DNA from: Ruminococcus sp. CAG:254
Lineage (GTDB): Bacteria > Bacillota > Clostridia > Oscillospirales > Ruminococcaceae
Direction of reading: 5' to 3'
NCBI GenBank assembly: GCA_000433635.1
Contig: HF997910.1
Span: forward strand, 16,491-54,728
DNA: 38,238 nt
Shown: positions 25,891 to 33,917 of the stretch, in pieces
Layout of the letters: each line of letters opens with the position of its first letter
How positions within the stretch are numbered: the first letter of the stretch is position 1
Translations under genes and position numbers: made by a program
The notes under the pieces: generated by a model
Told to the model about the DNA's origin: nothing
What the model saw: only the letters and a program-made list of their open reading frames with translations
The model's database searches: none

Positions 25891-26682
25891 TCATCCGGCA
25901 TTTTGCTGAAAATGACAATCATCTAACTGTACATATTCCCCATCCTGCAAAGTGATGGAATCGGTATAACTGCCTTTGGATTTGGGAAGCGGCTGCGGAG
26001 AAGCCATTTGACTGTAAATCTGATAACCAGCGGTTTCCGGATAAACATACTCGCCCTTGTCCAGTTCCAATTGATACGTGCCTGCTGGAATGTCTTTTCC
26101 GACTTGGTACATACCATCATGTGCAAATGGTTCTAATGTAATCGAAACCTGTTCGGTATCATAAAAGTTTGCCCATGAGATGTGCAGAAACTGCCCGTCT
26201 ATCACCTGAAAATAAACCTGATTCGGATGAAACGTTTGACTTGTCAAAACTGCATCAGAATCGTTCGGGTCAGAACTGGAAGAAATCTGCATCACAAACT
26301 TCTGATCTCCGGAAGGTCCATCATAGACCGCCAGATACGTTCCGGCTGGCAGGTCAACCCCTACTTCATAGTCGCCAGAAGTGTAAATGCCGTTGCGAAC
26401 ATCCTGAGCGGCAGTCTTTGCAGCGGTTGCCGGTTCGGTTTTCACCTGCTTGGCAGCTGCACGGGCTGGCTTGGTTGGCGTTGTGACAGTCGCTGCCGTC
26501 ACTGTTGTGGATGTATGATGGCTAATCAGACGTTCTGCTTTTTGAGCAGTGCGGGCAATTCGGAATCCGATTCCCGTCAGCAGCAAAATGGTTGGAACAA
26601 GTGCAAAGGCAATGCCTTTTCCTTTTGTGTGCGACTTTGGCGGTTCGCCAAAAGAATCTTCTGGTTCAGAATGGTTCCACAT
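25891..26682 (-). CDS. membrane-anchored extracytoplasmic protein with repeated G-x-Y-x-V-G-x-D-(I/L)-PAGTY motif
   Basis: A 263-residue protein with a cytosolic N-terminus, one membrane helix (about residues 22-42), an Ala/Thr/Lys-rich spacer to about 95, and an outer region with two related beta-rich units. These begin GIYTSGDYEVGVDLPAGTY and GMYQVGKDIPAGTYQLELD. Such units occur in surface lipoproteins and membrane proteins of clostridia, with no known activity. The start at ATG 26682 has AGGGGGC upstream. A longer frame reaches into tRNA-Thr and is not credible. The gene lies between two tRNA genes on the same strand. Confidence 0.83.
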   Translation of the reverse strand: MWNHSEPEDSFGEPPKSHTKGKGIAFALVPTILLLTGIGFRIARTAQKAERLISHHTSTTVTAATVTTPTKPARAAAKQVKTEPATAAKTAAQDVRNGIYTSGDYEVGVDLPAGTYLAVYDGPSGDQKFVMQISSSSDPNDSDAVLTSQTFHPNQVYFQVIDGQFLHISWANFYDTEQVSITLEPFAHDGMYQVGKDIPAGTYQLELDKGEYVYPETAGYQIYSQMASPQPLPKSKGSYTDSITLQDGEYVQLDDCHFQQNAG

Positions 26683-26772
26683 GGTCTTATTGCCCCCTGT
26701 CCGTTCGCTTTCCCTCTTTGTGCCCTCTTTGCTTGTCTGCTCTTGTCCACTGGTGAAATTTAGGTAAAAAAA

Positions 26773-26848
26773 TGGAGCTGGAAACGTGACTTGAACACGC
26801 GACCTGCGCATTACGAATGCGCTGCTCTACCAACTGAGCTATTCCAGC
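26773..26848 (-). tRNA. tRNA-Thr (anticodon CGU)
   Basis: Cloverleaf on the minus strand: acceptor GCTGGAA/TTCCAGC, D-arm GCTCAGTTGGTAGAGC, anticodon stem GCGCA/TGCGC with loop TTCGTAA, T-loop TTCAAGT, and encoded CCA (26775-26773). Anticodon CGU reads ACG. It has a near-consensus promoter about 45 nt upstream and is followed in the same direction by a coding gene and tRNA-Gly. Confidence 0.95.
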
Positions 26849-26894
26849 AAAATGTTATCAGATTTTTCTCGGTGCGGTGCACAGTAACAAATAT

Positions 26895-26922
26895 ATTATA
26901 GCATGTTTTTTGGATTTGTCAA
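26895..26922 (-). promoter_or_regulatory. sigma-A-type promoter for the tRNA-Thr unit
   Basis: On the minus strand: TTGACA (26922-26917), 16-bp spacer, TATAAT (26900-26895). It is the only clear promoter I find for tRNA-Thr, the coding gene and tRNA-Gly. Confidence 0.85.
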
Positions 26923-26961
26923 GGGGTTTTCAAAAAAATATCTGAAAATTGCATTTTGCAG

Positions 26962-26990
26962 TTGAAATTTAAAAATAAGTATGGTATAAT
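26962..26990 (+). promoter_or_regulatory. distal tandem promoter (P1) for the S26-like membrane protein
   Basis: TTGAAA (26962-26967), 17-bp spacer, TATAAT (26985-26990). The spacer begins TTT and ends AGTATGG, almost the same as the proximal promoter 121 nt downstream. Confidence 0.75.
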
Positions 26991-27082
26991 GAGAGCAATC
27001 TCTTTATTTCCTGCCAAAAACGGCAGAAAATCGGCATCTTTTGCAGAAAGTAAAAAAAATCGGAAAAAAAGCAAAAAGGAAA

Positions 27083-27111
27083 TTGAAATTTCCCAAAAAG
27101 TATGTTATAAT
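27083..27111 (+). promoter_or_regulatory. proximal tandem promoter (P2) for the S26-like membrane protein
   Basis: TTGAAA (27083-27088), 17-bp spacer, TATAAT (27106-27111), with the same TTT and AGTATG spacer ends as P1. It leaves a leader of about 35 nt. The 26849-27151 gap holds these two promoters and the opposing tRNA promoter, and nothing else that I recognise. Confidence 0.8.
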
Positions 27112-27151
27112 AAGGTGAGAAATACAAACTGTGTCAAAGGAAGGGAACATC

Positions 27152-28519
27152 ATGAAAAAAAAGAAATCGCTATCCATTTTGGGCATCGTTGCCGCAGTTC
27201 TCCTGCTGATCGTTGTCCTGATCACGCTGACGCTGAATGTTTTATTCTCGCAGCATGATACGCCGAAGATTTTTGGCAACTATGTTTATCTGATGGAATC
27301 AGACAGCATGGAAGTCAAACCGAGCACGGACGGTTCTACCACGATTGATGCGAGTGCATCCATTCACGCAAAAACGGCTGTTATCTGTAAGGCATACGAT
27401 GGCAGCGAACCGCTTTCCAAGAACAATGCGATTTTGTGCGTATTAGCACCGGAAGACACTTCTTCCGATAAGGACAAGGAAGGCATGGCAATCCGCCGGA
27501 TTCTGAACATTGCTTCGGATGAAGAAACGGGCATCATGAAGTATTATCCGACTACCATGCAGGTGGACACCATCGGTACAGAACCAGCAATTACTGTAGA
27601 CAGTGTGCGTGGTATTTGCCGTTATGAAAGTGCTCAGCTTTACAGCTTTATTCAGTTTGCAACTGGATTCAGCGGTATCATTGTTCTGCTGGCACTGCCT
27701 TGCGTGCTGCTGATTGCTCTGCTGATTGTTGCATTGGTACGCAGAAGTGCAAACAAGCGGGAAGATGATGCATATGCATTTGAAGAAAGCTATGATGAAT
27801 TGCCGGGCGAAGAAGACTACAATTATGATGATGAAGACTATGAAGACGAGGACTTTGTGAACGATGTACCGCAGACGACTTACCAGACCAGAAGCGGTAA
27901 TACAGGAACGTATAACACAGGTTCTTACAACATGGACAGCAGCTATCCAGGCTATGGAAATACGGCTGTTCAGAACGCACAGACTTCATCGTTTGAAACC
28001 AAGAAGTCATCTATCTCGCAGAACTTTGAACGGAAGGCAGTCAATCCGAATTCTGCATTCCAGAAGGCAAAGACCATGCAGTTCCAGGCACAAAAGAATG
28101 TGCCGATTCCGGAACAGCCATATGAATCTGTTGCATCGCAGCAGCCGGAAACCAATGGCTATGTTGGAAAGTATGGTGCAGATGCTCCGGTTGCAGAACC
28201 GGTACAGGAAGCACCGCAGCAGGAACAGACCTACCATGGTGCACATGAAGCTCCGTCTGGCAGCTCGTCCACAGGTTCTAAGACATTCCTGAGTTCCACT
28301 GGTACATTCAAGCGTCCGAATGTGGATGACATCTTTGGCAACGACCCATTCGCTACACGGAGCACTTCCACATCCAGAACACCGCAGCGTTCCACTACTG
28401 CAAAGCCGTCTGCCGCAAGACCTGCTGCAAAGCCAGCATCTCGCAGACCGTCTTCTTATGATACTGCATCGGTAGATGATTTGGTAGCAATGATTGAAAA
28501 TCAGAAGAAAAGACTGTAA
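27152..28519 (+). CDS. two-helix membrane protein with degenerate S26 signal-peptidase-like domain
   Basis: A 455-residue protein with membrane helices at about 9-33 and 172-198. The outer domain between them follows the order of SipW-type (S26B) signal peptidases. It has a YLMESDSMEV segment with Ser52-Met53 at the place of the catalytic SM, a strand-rich middle, then IRRILNI where active enzymes have (T)HRI, and a closing VRGICRYES strand. The catalytic His position is Arg115 and no GDAN-type motif is seen, so cleavage activity is doubtful. The 250-residue cytosolic tail begins acidic (YNYDDEDYEDEDF), then becomes Ser/Thr/Gln/Pro-rich and basic, and ends with a short predicted helix (VDDLVAMIENQKKRL). 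ATG 27152 follows AAGGAAGGGA. The S26 relation is inferred from motif order only. Confidence 0.72.
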   Translation: MKKKKSLSILGIVAAVLLLIVVLITLTLNVLFSQHDTPKIFGNYVYLMESDSMEVKPSTDGSTTIDASASIHAKTAVICKAYDGSEPLSKNNAILCVLAPEDTSSDKDKEGMAIRRILNIASDEETGIMKYYPTTMQVDTIGTEPAITVDSVRGICRYESAQLYSFIQFATGFSGIIVLLALPCVLLIALLIVALVRRSANKREDDAYAFEESYDELPGEEDYNYDDEDYEDEDFVNDVPQTTYQTRSGNTGTYNTGSYNMDSSYPGYGNTAVQNAQTSSFETKKSSISQNFERKAVNPNSAFQKAKTMQFQAQKNVPIPEQPYESVASQQPETNGYVGKYGADAPVAEPVQEAPQQEQTYHGAHEAPSGSSSTGSKTFLSSTGTFKRPNVDDIFGNDPFATRSTSTSRTPQRSTTAKPSAARPAAKPASRRPSSYDTASVDDLVAMIENQKKRL

Positions 28520-28546
28520 GGAAATTTTCTTTTTGCATGAGATGAA

Positions 28547-28582
28547 AAAAACGTCCCTGTCAACTTCGACAGGGACGTTTTT
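28547..28582. terminator. bidirectional terminator between convergent genes
   Basis: Perfect 15-bp stem 28547-28561 / 28568-28582 with a 6-nt loop, A run left and T run right. Confidence 0.92.
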
Positions 28583-28597
28583 GTTATTTGGTTTCAT

Positions 28598-29680
28598 TTA
28601 ATAAAATCGGTAATCGGAAATATCATACAGCATAACTTGATAGTTGTTCAAGAACGTGGAGCGTCTGCGGCGTGGAATATTTGCATGTAATTGCAAGTTG
28701 CTGCGTGCATTGTAAACCGGAATTTTTAACAGATAGCCTTGCTTGGTATCGGTGCTGGTGCGTTCTAGTTTGGCGTTATACGTTTTGCAGAAATTCTCCA
28801 GCACTGCATTAGTAAGATTATAATCTTGCTTTGCAACTTCTTCATTTGACTGAAACAGAACTGTAGGTTCTATTTCTGGGAAATCGCATTCTGGTTTTTC
28901 CATCTGAATAGAAACCGTTGCTGTATTTCCTTCGGAAAAGACATATAGAAAAACAGTTCGTGTTAATTCTGACTGCCCTTGTGCCAGTAGCTGCGTCATC
29001 AGGCAGAGCAGCGAAAAGCAGAGTCGGGCTTCGTTGCAGAGCACCCAGATTTTTGTATCCGCCTGTATTTTCAGGGAAATTCTCCGTCCCAGTGTTTCCT
29101 TGCAGTTTTGTGAAAAGTCAAACAACAGTCGAGATAGTTCTATCGGTTGAAGAGCCATGCTCTCAGATTCTGCATATTTCTCCAACTCTGCATAATAGTT
29201 GGTACGCCGCAGCAGGTGGCAACATGCACGCATGACATCATTTAAATTGGAGAAAACCGCTTCCTGTTCGAGGTCGCCAATGTTGTTGGATTCCACTTCA
29301 TCATAAATCTGTTCCGCAATGGTGGAAATCTGAAAAACTGCCTCTCGTTGATTGGCGAGAAATTCTTGACAAATTGCCCGGAAATTTTTTTCTTTCATGA
29401 CGTTGGTCAAGACTGGTTCGGCTGTGATTTTTAAGATGGTGCAGTGCAGTTCTGTGCTCTGCTGAACTTCCGCAGCATACAGGAGCGATTCATGCCAGAA
29501 TAGCTGACTGCCTCTGTTCGCAGCGACGGTTTTCAGCAACGCTTGACAGTCGGCTTCTGATTGTAACGGCTTGGAAATATCGTTTTTCCAAATACAGGTA
29601 TTCGTTTCATCGAAAACCCAGACCTGACGGGTTTCGTTTGCATAGAGGGCTTTTAAAAAGTGCAGTGTTTCTGTCGTCAT
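28598..29680 (-). CDS. degenerate histidine-kinase-like protein
   Basis: A 360-residue soluble protein. The first 130 residues look like a small sensor (PAS/GAF-like strands: VWVFDETNTCIWKND). Next comes a helical part, and then a region with the layout of a kinase ATPase domain: MALQPIELSRLLFDFSQNC, GRRISLKIQADTKIWVLCNEARLCFSLLCLMTQLLAQ, then TATVSIQMEK. There is no phospho-accepting His in the helical region, the N-box Asn positions read T-Q, and no DxGxG box is visible. It is therefore probably not an active kinase. The basic C-terminus contains PRRRR. The start is ATG 29680, with AAAGGGG 7 nt upstream. The call rests on pattern, not a search. Confidence 0.65.
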   Translation of the reverse strand: MTTETLHFLKALYANETRQVWVFDETNTCIWKNDISKPLQSEADCQALLKTVAANRGSQLFWHESLLYAAEVQQSTELHCTILKITAEPVLTNVMKEKNFRAICQEFLANQREAVFQISTIAEQIYDEVESNNIGDLEQEAVFSNLNDVMRACCHLLRRTNYYAELEKYAESESMALQPIELSRLLFDFSQNCKETLGRRISLKIQADTKIWVLCNEARLCFSLLCLMTQLLAQGQSELTRTVFLYVFSEGNTATVSIQMEKPECDFPEIEPTVLFQSNEEVAKQDYNLTNAVLENFCKTYNAKLERTSTDTKQGYLLKIPVYNARSNLQLHANIPRRRRSTFLNNYQVMLYDISDYRFY

Positions 29681-30066
29681 TGCAGACCCCTTTCTGTTGA
29701 GTGTCATTTCTGTCAAAGGCAAAGTCATAGTATTTATAGAATACGCATGAAAAAGAAATCTTTTCTTCATATGCAGAAAAAGATTCTGCACAATTTGAAA
29801 GAAAAGATAGATTCTCGTGGCAACGGTTCAAATACTTCTTTTTATTATATCCCGAAACTGCCTAAAATAAAGAGAGAAAAAAAGAACAATTTCTATCAAA
29901 TGTGTTTTTGCCGATAAAACGTAGATGGAAACATGTTGAAATTTGTGCAAAATAGAGAAAAGCGGAAGAAACGATAATTTTATGTCAATTTTTTTATAGA
30001 AAGACCTTGCAATTTTCACCGTTTTGGTGTACAATAAGAGTATAAATTTTTAGGAGGTAATTCCAA
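29681..30066. other. divergent intergenic region between the kinase-like gene and gapA
   Basis: An AT-rich 386-nt gap. On the minus strand TATAAT occurs at 29849-29844 without a good -35 box, so a promoter for the kinase-like gene there is only possible. The plus-strand side contains the gapA promoter. I see no gene or stable RNA here. Confidence 0.5.
30007..30035 (+). promoter_or_regulatory. sigma-A-type promoter for gapA
   Basis: TTGCAA (30007-30012), 17-bp spacer, TACAAT (30030-30035), followed by AGGAGG (30052-30057) 9 nt before the ATG. The GH9 promoter near 35.4 kb has exactly the same two hexamers and spacing. Confidence 0.8.
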
Positions 30067-31104
30067 ATGTCAGTTAAAGTTGCTATTAATGGATTTGGCC
30101 GGATCGGCCGTCTCGCATTCAGACAGATGTTCGGTGCTGAAGGTTATGAGGTTGTTGCTATCAACGACCTGACCAAGCCGTCTATGCTCGCTCACCTGCT
30201 GAAGTATGATACCGCACAGGGCGGTTATGCAGGCAGAATCGGCGAAAACAAGCACACTGTTTCTGCTGATGATGAAGCTGGTACTATCACTGTTGACGGT
30301 AAGACCCTGACCATCTATGCAAAGGCAAACGCTGCTGAACTGCCGTGGGGCGAAATCGGTGTTGACGTTGTTCTGGAATGCACAGGTTTCTACACCTCTA
30401 AGGCTAAGGCACAGGCTCACATCGATGCAGGTGCAAAGAAGGTTGTTATTTCTGCTCCGGCTGGTAACGATCTGCCGACTATCGTTTACAATGTAAACCA
30501 CGAAACTCTGACAACAGACGACAAGATCATCTCTGCTGCATCTTGCACCACCAACTGCCTGGCTCCGATGGCAAAGGCTCTGAATGACTACGCTCCGATC
30601 CAGAGCGGTATCATGAGCACCATCCACGCTTACACTGGTGACCAGATGATCCTCGACGGTCCGCACAGAAAGGGCGACCTGAGAAGAGCAAGAGCTGGTG
30701 CTGCAAACATCGTTCCGAACTCCACTGGTGCTGCTAAGGCAATCGGTCTGGTTATTCCGGAACTGAACGGCAAGCTGATCGGTTCTGCACAGCGTGTACC
30801 GGTTCCGACTGGTTCTACTACGATCCTGACTGCTGTTGTTAAGGGCACAGACGTAACCAAGGAAGGCATCAACGCTGCTATGAAGGCTGCTGCTACTGAA
30901 TCCTATGGTTACAATGAAGAACCGATCGTTTCTTCTGACGTTATCGGCATGAAGTACGGTTCTCTGTTCGATGCAACTCAGACCATGGTTTCCAAGATTG
31001 CTGATGATCTGTATGAAGTACAGGTTGTTTCCTGGTACGACAACGAAAACAGCTACACCAGCCAGATGGTTCGTACAATTAAGTACTTTGCTGAATTGGC
31101 ATAA
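30067..31104 (+). CDS. gapA: glyceraldehyde-3-phosphate dehydrogenase, type I
   Basis: A cytosolic glycolytic enzyme that converts glyceraldehyde 3-phosphate, phosphate and NAD to 1,3-bisphosphoglycerate. The Rossmann start INGFGRIGR, the active-site SAASCTTNCLAP (Cys160) and the C-terminal WYDNENSYTSQMV are canonical. Length is 345. Codon use is among the most biased in the window, and the long antisense open frame over the gene is a by-product of this. It is monocistronic, with its own promoter and terminator. Confidence 0.97.
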   Translation: MSVKVAINGFGRIGRLAFRQMFGAEGYEVVAINDLTKPSMLAHLLKYDTAQGGYAGRIGENKHTVSADDEAGTITVDGKTLTIYAKANAAELPWGEIGVDVVLECTGFYTSKAKAQAHIDAGAKKVVISAPAGNDLPTIVYNVNHETLTTDDKIISAASCTTNCLAPMAKALNDYAPIQSGIMSTIHAYTGDQMILDGPHRKGDLRRARAGAANIVPNSTGAAKAIGLVIPELNGKLIGSAQRVPVPTGSTTILTAVVKGTDVTKEGINAAMKAAATESYGYNEEPIVSSDVIGMKYGSLFDATQTMVSKIADDLYEVQVVSWYDNENSYTSQMVRTIKYFAELA

Positions 31105-31142
31105 GTGCCGTATGGCATCCATGCCGTTCTAAGAACGAAAAG

Positions 31143-31180
31143 AGCGGGTCTGTCCGATTATTTGGACAGGCTCGCTTTTT
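31143..31180 (+). terminator. intrinsic terminator after gapA
   Basis: 13-bp stem AGCGGGTCTGTCC (31143-31155) / GGACAGGCTCGCT (31164-31176) with two G-U pairs, then a T run. The 31181-31350 stretch beyond it is AT-rich with no feature that I can support. Confidence 0.88.
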
Positions 31181-31350
31181 ATCGCATTCAGAACTATGGA
31201 AAACCAGAAATTTTCCGGCTGAACTTTTCATTTTTTTGCGAAAATCATGTTTTGCATTCGTTTTTATCGTTTTTTTCAGAAAAACGTTTCCTTTTTACAT
31301 GATTTTTTCAAGAAATCCAGAATTTTTAACGGGAAACTTTCAAAAATCTA

Positions 31351-31379
31351 TTGACATTATTGAGAACATGTGCTATTAT
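31351..31379 (+). promoter_or_regulatory. sigma-A-type promoter for the pfl locus
   Basis: TTGACA (31351-31356), 17-bp spacer, TATTAT (31374-31379). It implies a long leader of about 135 nt before pflB. Confidence 0.82.
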
Positions 31380-31384
31380 AAAAG

Positions 31385-31519
31385 CAGACCAGAGCGGAAC
31401 GAAAAAACCGGAAAAAATCACTCTTTTGAGTGGCGAAATTCGTGTCATTTTTTCCTTTCGCTGCGGAGCAATTGCAATCAATAGAATTGCTGAAATATTG
31501 CAAAGGAGAGATTCAAATC
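31385..31519 (+). other. long structured leader of the pfl transcript
   Basis: Contains a hairpin CACTC/GAGTG, then a 7-bp stem AGCAATT (31467-31473) / AATTGCT (31485-31491). This inner stem is flanked by TCCTTT (31453-31458), which is complementary to the AAAGGA of the pflB ribosome binding site (31502-31507). The two could pair and hide the site. This is possible regulation and is not shown. Confidence 0.4.
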
Positions 31520-33604
31520 ATGGCAGAAACAATGCAGAAGGAATGGGAAGGCTTCGTCGGCGGAGCATGGACTTCCAACGTAAATGTACGGGACTTCATT
31601 CAGAAGAACTACACACCGTATGAAGGCGACGAAAGCTTTCTGGTTGGCCCGACTGCTACAACAACCGAACTGTGGAACGAGGTTCTGAACCTGTTCCAGA
31701 AAGAACGGGAAAATGGCGGCGTGCTGGACATGGATACAAAGATTGTATCTACTGTAAATTCTCACGAAGCAGGCTATTTGGATAAGGACAAGGAAACCAT
31801 CGTAGGCTTCCAGACTGACAAGCCGCTGAAGCGTTCTTTGCAGCCGTTCGGTGGTATCCGTATGGCAGAAGAAGCTTGCAAGGCTTATGGCTATGAAGTA
31901 GATCCGGAAATCAGCTACATCTTTAAGCATTACCGGAAGACTCATAACGAAGGCGTATTCGATGTTTACACACCGGAAATGCGTTCTGCAAGACACAATG
32001 CAATCATCACCGGTCTGCCGGATGCTTACGGTCGTGGCCGTATCATCGGCGACTATCGTAGAGTTGCACTGTATGGTGTTGACAAGCTGATCGAAGACAA
32101 GGAACACCAGAAGGCAATCACTTGCGGTACCATGACAGAAGAAGTCATCCGTCTGAGAGAAGAACTCGCAGAACAGATAAAGGCTCTGAAGGCTCTGAAG
32201 GCTATGGCTCAGCGGTATGGATTCGATATTTCCAAGCCGGCTACCAACGCTCAGGAAGCAATTCAGTGGCTGTACTTCGGTTATCTGGGTGCTGTTAAGG
32301 ATCAGAACGGTGCTGCAATGAGCCTTGGCCGTACTTCTACTTTCATTGATATTTATATTGAAAGAGATATGAAGAAGGGCATCCTGACAGAAGAACAGGC
32401 TCAGGAATTTATCGACCACTTCATCATGAAGCTGCGTATGGTAAAGTTCGCAAGAACACCGGAATACAATGCACTGTTCTCCGGCGACCCGCAGTGGGTT
32501 ACCGAATCCATCGGCGGTATGGGCGTTGACGGCAGAACCATGGTTACAAAGACCAGCTTCCGTTACCTGCACACCCTGGAAAACCTGGGCACTGCTCCAG
32601 AACCGAACCTGACCGTTCTGTGGTCGAAGCGTCTGCCGACTCCGTTCAAGAGATACTGTGCAAAGCTCTCCATCAACACTTCTTCGTTCCAGTATGAAAA
32701 CGATGACCTGATGAGAGTTACTCACGGCGATGACTATGCAATCGCTTGCTGCGTATCTTCCATGAGAGTTGGTAAGGACATGCAGTTCTTCGGTGCAAGA
32801 GCAAACCTCGCAAAGTGCCTGCTGTATGCAATCAATGGCGGTAAGGACGAAAGAATTGATGCAAAGACTGGCAAGCACAATCAGGTAGGCCCGAAGTATA
32901 GACCAGTTGAAGGCGATTACCTCGATTATGATGATGTAATGGATAAGTATGAAGATATGATGCGTTGGTTGGCAAACCTGTATGTTAACACGCTGAACTG
33001 CATCCACTACATGCACGATAAGTACAGCTACGAAGCTCTCCAGATGGCTCTGCATGACAGAGATGTAAAGCGTTACTTCGCAACTGGTATTGCTGGTATG
33101 TCTGTTGTTGCAGACTCCCTGTCCGCAATCAAGTATGCAAAGGTTAAGTGCATCCGTGACGAATTCGGCGTTGTAACCGACTTCGAAATAGAAGGCGACT
33201 TCCCGAAGTATGGTAACAACGATGACAGAGTTGACAGCATCGCTGTTGAAATTCTGGACAAGTTCATGGATATGATCCGCAGCAACTATTGCTACCGGAA
33301 CGGTGTACCGACCACTTCTATCCTGACCATTACTTCTAACGTTGTATATGGTAAGAAGACTGGTAACACACCGGACGGCAGAAAGAAGGGTCAGCCGCTG
33401 GCTCCTGGTGCAAACCCGATGCACGGTCGTGATACCCACGGTGCAGCTGCATCTATGGCATCTGTTGCAAAGCTGCCGTGGACAAACGCACAGGATGGTA
33501 TTTCCAATACCTTTACCATTATCCCGGCTGCTCTGGGTAAGGATTCTCAGGTATTTGCTGGCGATATTGATATTGCTTCCATCAGAGAAAGCATTGAAAA
33601 GTAA
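31520..33604 (+). CDS. pflB: pyruvate formate-lyase large subunit lacking the glycyl-radical domain
   Basis: Pyruvate formate-lyase splits pyruvate plus CoA into acetyl-CoA and formate in anaerobes. This 694-residue protein aligns by eye with PflB from the N-terminus through the active-site pair C410-C411 (in AIACCVSSM) and the late segment GANPMHGRDTHGAAASMASV and IIPAALGKDSQ. It then ends FAGDIDIASIRESIEK. The roughly 60-70 residues that normally follow and carry the radical Gly (RVSGYAV) are absent. They are encoded separately at 33918-34157. The start at ATG 31520 has AAAGGAGAG at the right distance. Codon bias is strong and the frame intact, so the gene looks highly expressed and functional in the split form. 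Confidence 0.95.
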   Translation: MAETMQKEWEGFVGGAWTSNVNVRDFIQKNYTPYEGDESFLVGPTATTTELWNEVLNLFQKERENGGVLDMDTKIVSTVNSHEAGYLDKDKETIVGFQTDKPLKRSLQPFGGIRMAEEACKAYGYEVDPEISYIFKHYRKTHNEGVFDVYTPEMRSARHNAIITGLPDAYGRGRIIGDYRRVALYGVDKLIEDKEHQKAITCGTMTEEVIRLREELAEQIKALKALKAMAQRYGFDISKPATNAQEAIQWLYFGYLGAVKDQNGAAMSLGRTSTFIDIYIERDMKKGILTEEQAQEFIDHFIMKLRMVKFARTPEYNALFSGDPQWVTESIGGMGVDGRTMVTKTSFRYLHTLENLGTAPEPNLTVLWSKRLPTPFKRYCAKLSINTSSFQYENDDLMRVTHGDDYAIACCVSSMRVGKDMQFFGARANLAKCLLYAINGGKDERIDAKTGKHNQVGPKYRPVEGDYLDYDDVMDKYEDMMRWLANLYVNTLNCIHYMHDKYSYEALQMALHDRDVKRYFATGIAGMSVVADSLSAIKYAKVKCIRDEFGVVTDFEIEGDFPKYGNNDDRVDSIAVEILDKFMDMIRSNYCYRNGVPTTSILTITSNVVYGKKTGNTPDGRKKGQPLAPGANPMHGRDTHGAAASMASVAKLPWTNAQDGISNTFTIIPAALGKDSQVFAGDIDIASIRESIEK

Positions 33605-33650
33605 GCTGTCATACCAGCTTGTCCGATAATTGATGAAGGAGGCGATTCCT

Positions 33651-33863
33651 ATGAAACAGCAACCCAATCCGACCGATGCGGAACAGACTGATGCACTGGT
33701 TGACATGATTGAACAGCTGATGGAAAACGGCAGCGGTCATCTTGTAGTTTCTGAACAGGATTCTCAGGAGGGCTTGCGGGTGGATACCTACCGCAGCATG
33801 GATTGTGCAATCGGCAATCAGGCTTGTTGTCAGCCAACAGAATTGATGGACGAAGACGAATGA
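33651..33863 (+). CDS. short radical-less paralogue of the PFL glycyl-radical subunit
   Basis: A 70-residue acidic protein between the PFL large subunit and its radical subunit, with its own AAGGAGG (33636-33642). Residues 14-33, DALVDMIEQLMENGSGHLVV, match residues 8-27 of the radical subunit at 8 of 20 positions plus several conservative ones. Further on, L-R-V-D-T-Y (42-47) corresponds to I-R-V-S-G-Y of the radical loop, with Thr46 replacing the radical Gly. The intervening loop is shorter. A Cys-Cys pair (59-60) and an acidic tail (ELMDEDE) end it. I infer a paralogue that cannot carry a radical but may dock on the same surface. Function is unknown. Confidence 0.75.
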   Translation: MKQQPNPTDAEQTDALVDMIEQLMENGSGHLVVSEQDSQEGLRVDTYRSMDCAIGNQACCQPTELMDEDE

Positions 33864-33917
33864 TCCACGAAAATGGGTGGATGCGTTTGGTATGAATTTT
33901 TTAGGAGGAAATGCATC

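Noticed and set aside
26683..26811. N-terminal extension of the membrane-anchored protein into tRNA-Thr
   Set aside because: It would translate part of a tRNA gene. ATG 26682 has its own ribosome binding site.
31430..31519. N-terminal extension of pflB from a GTG
   Set aside because: PFL homologues begin near MAETMQKEW, and AAAGGAGAG directly precedes ATG 31520.
31478..33706. Very long minus-strand open frame (about 740 codons) opposite pflB
   Set aside because: It is antisense to a highly biased, clearly homologous gene. Such frames arise from codon preference. The same applies to the long antisense frames over gapA and pgi.
33605..33917. Split pfl as a frameshift, nonsense mutation or sequencing error
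   Set aside because: The two parts are 313 nt apart, each has its own ribosome binding site, and another gene with its own site lies between. The break falls at a domain boundary, so a single-base error cannot explain it.
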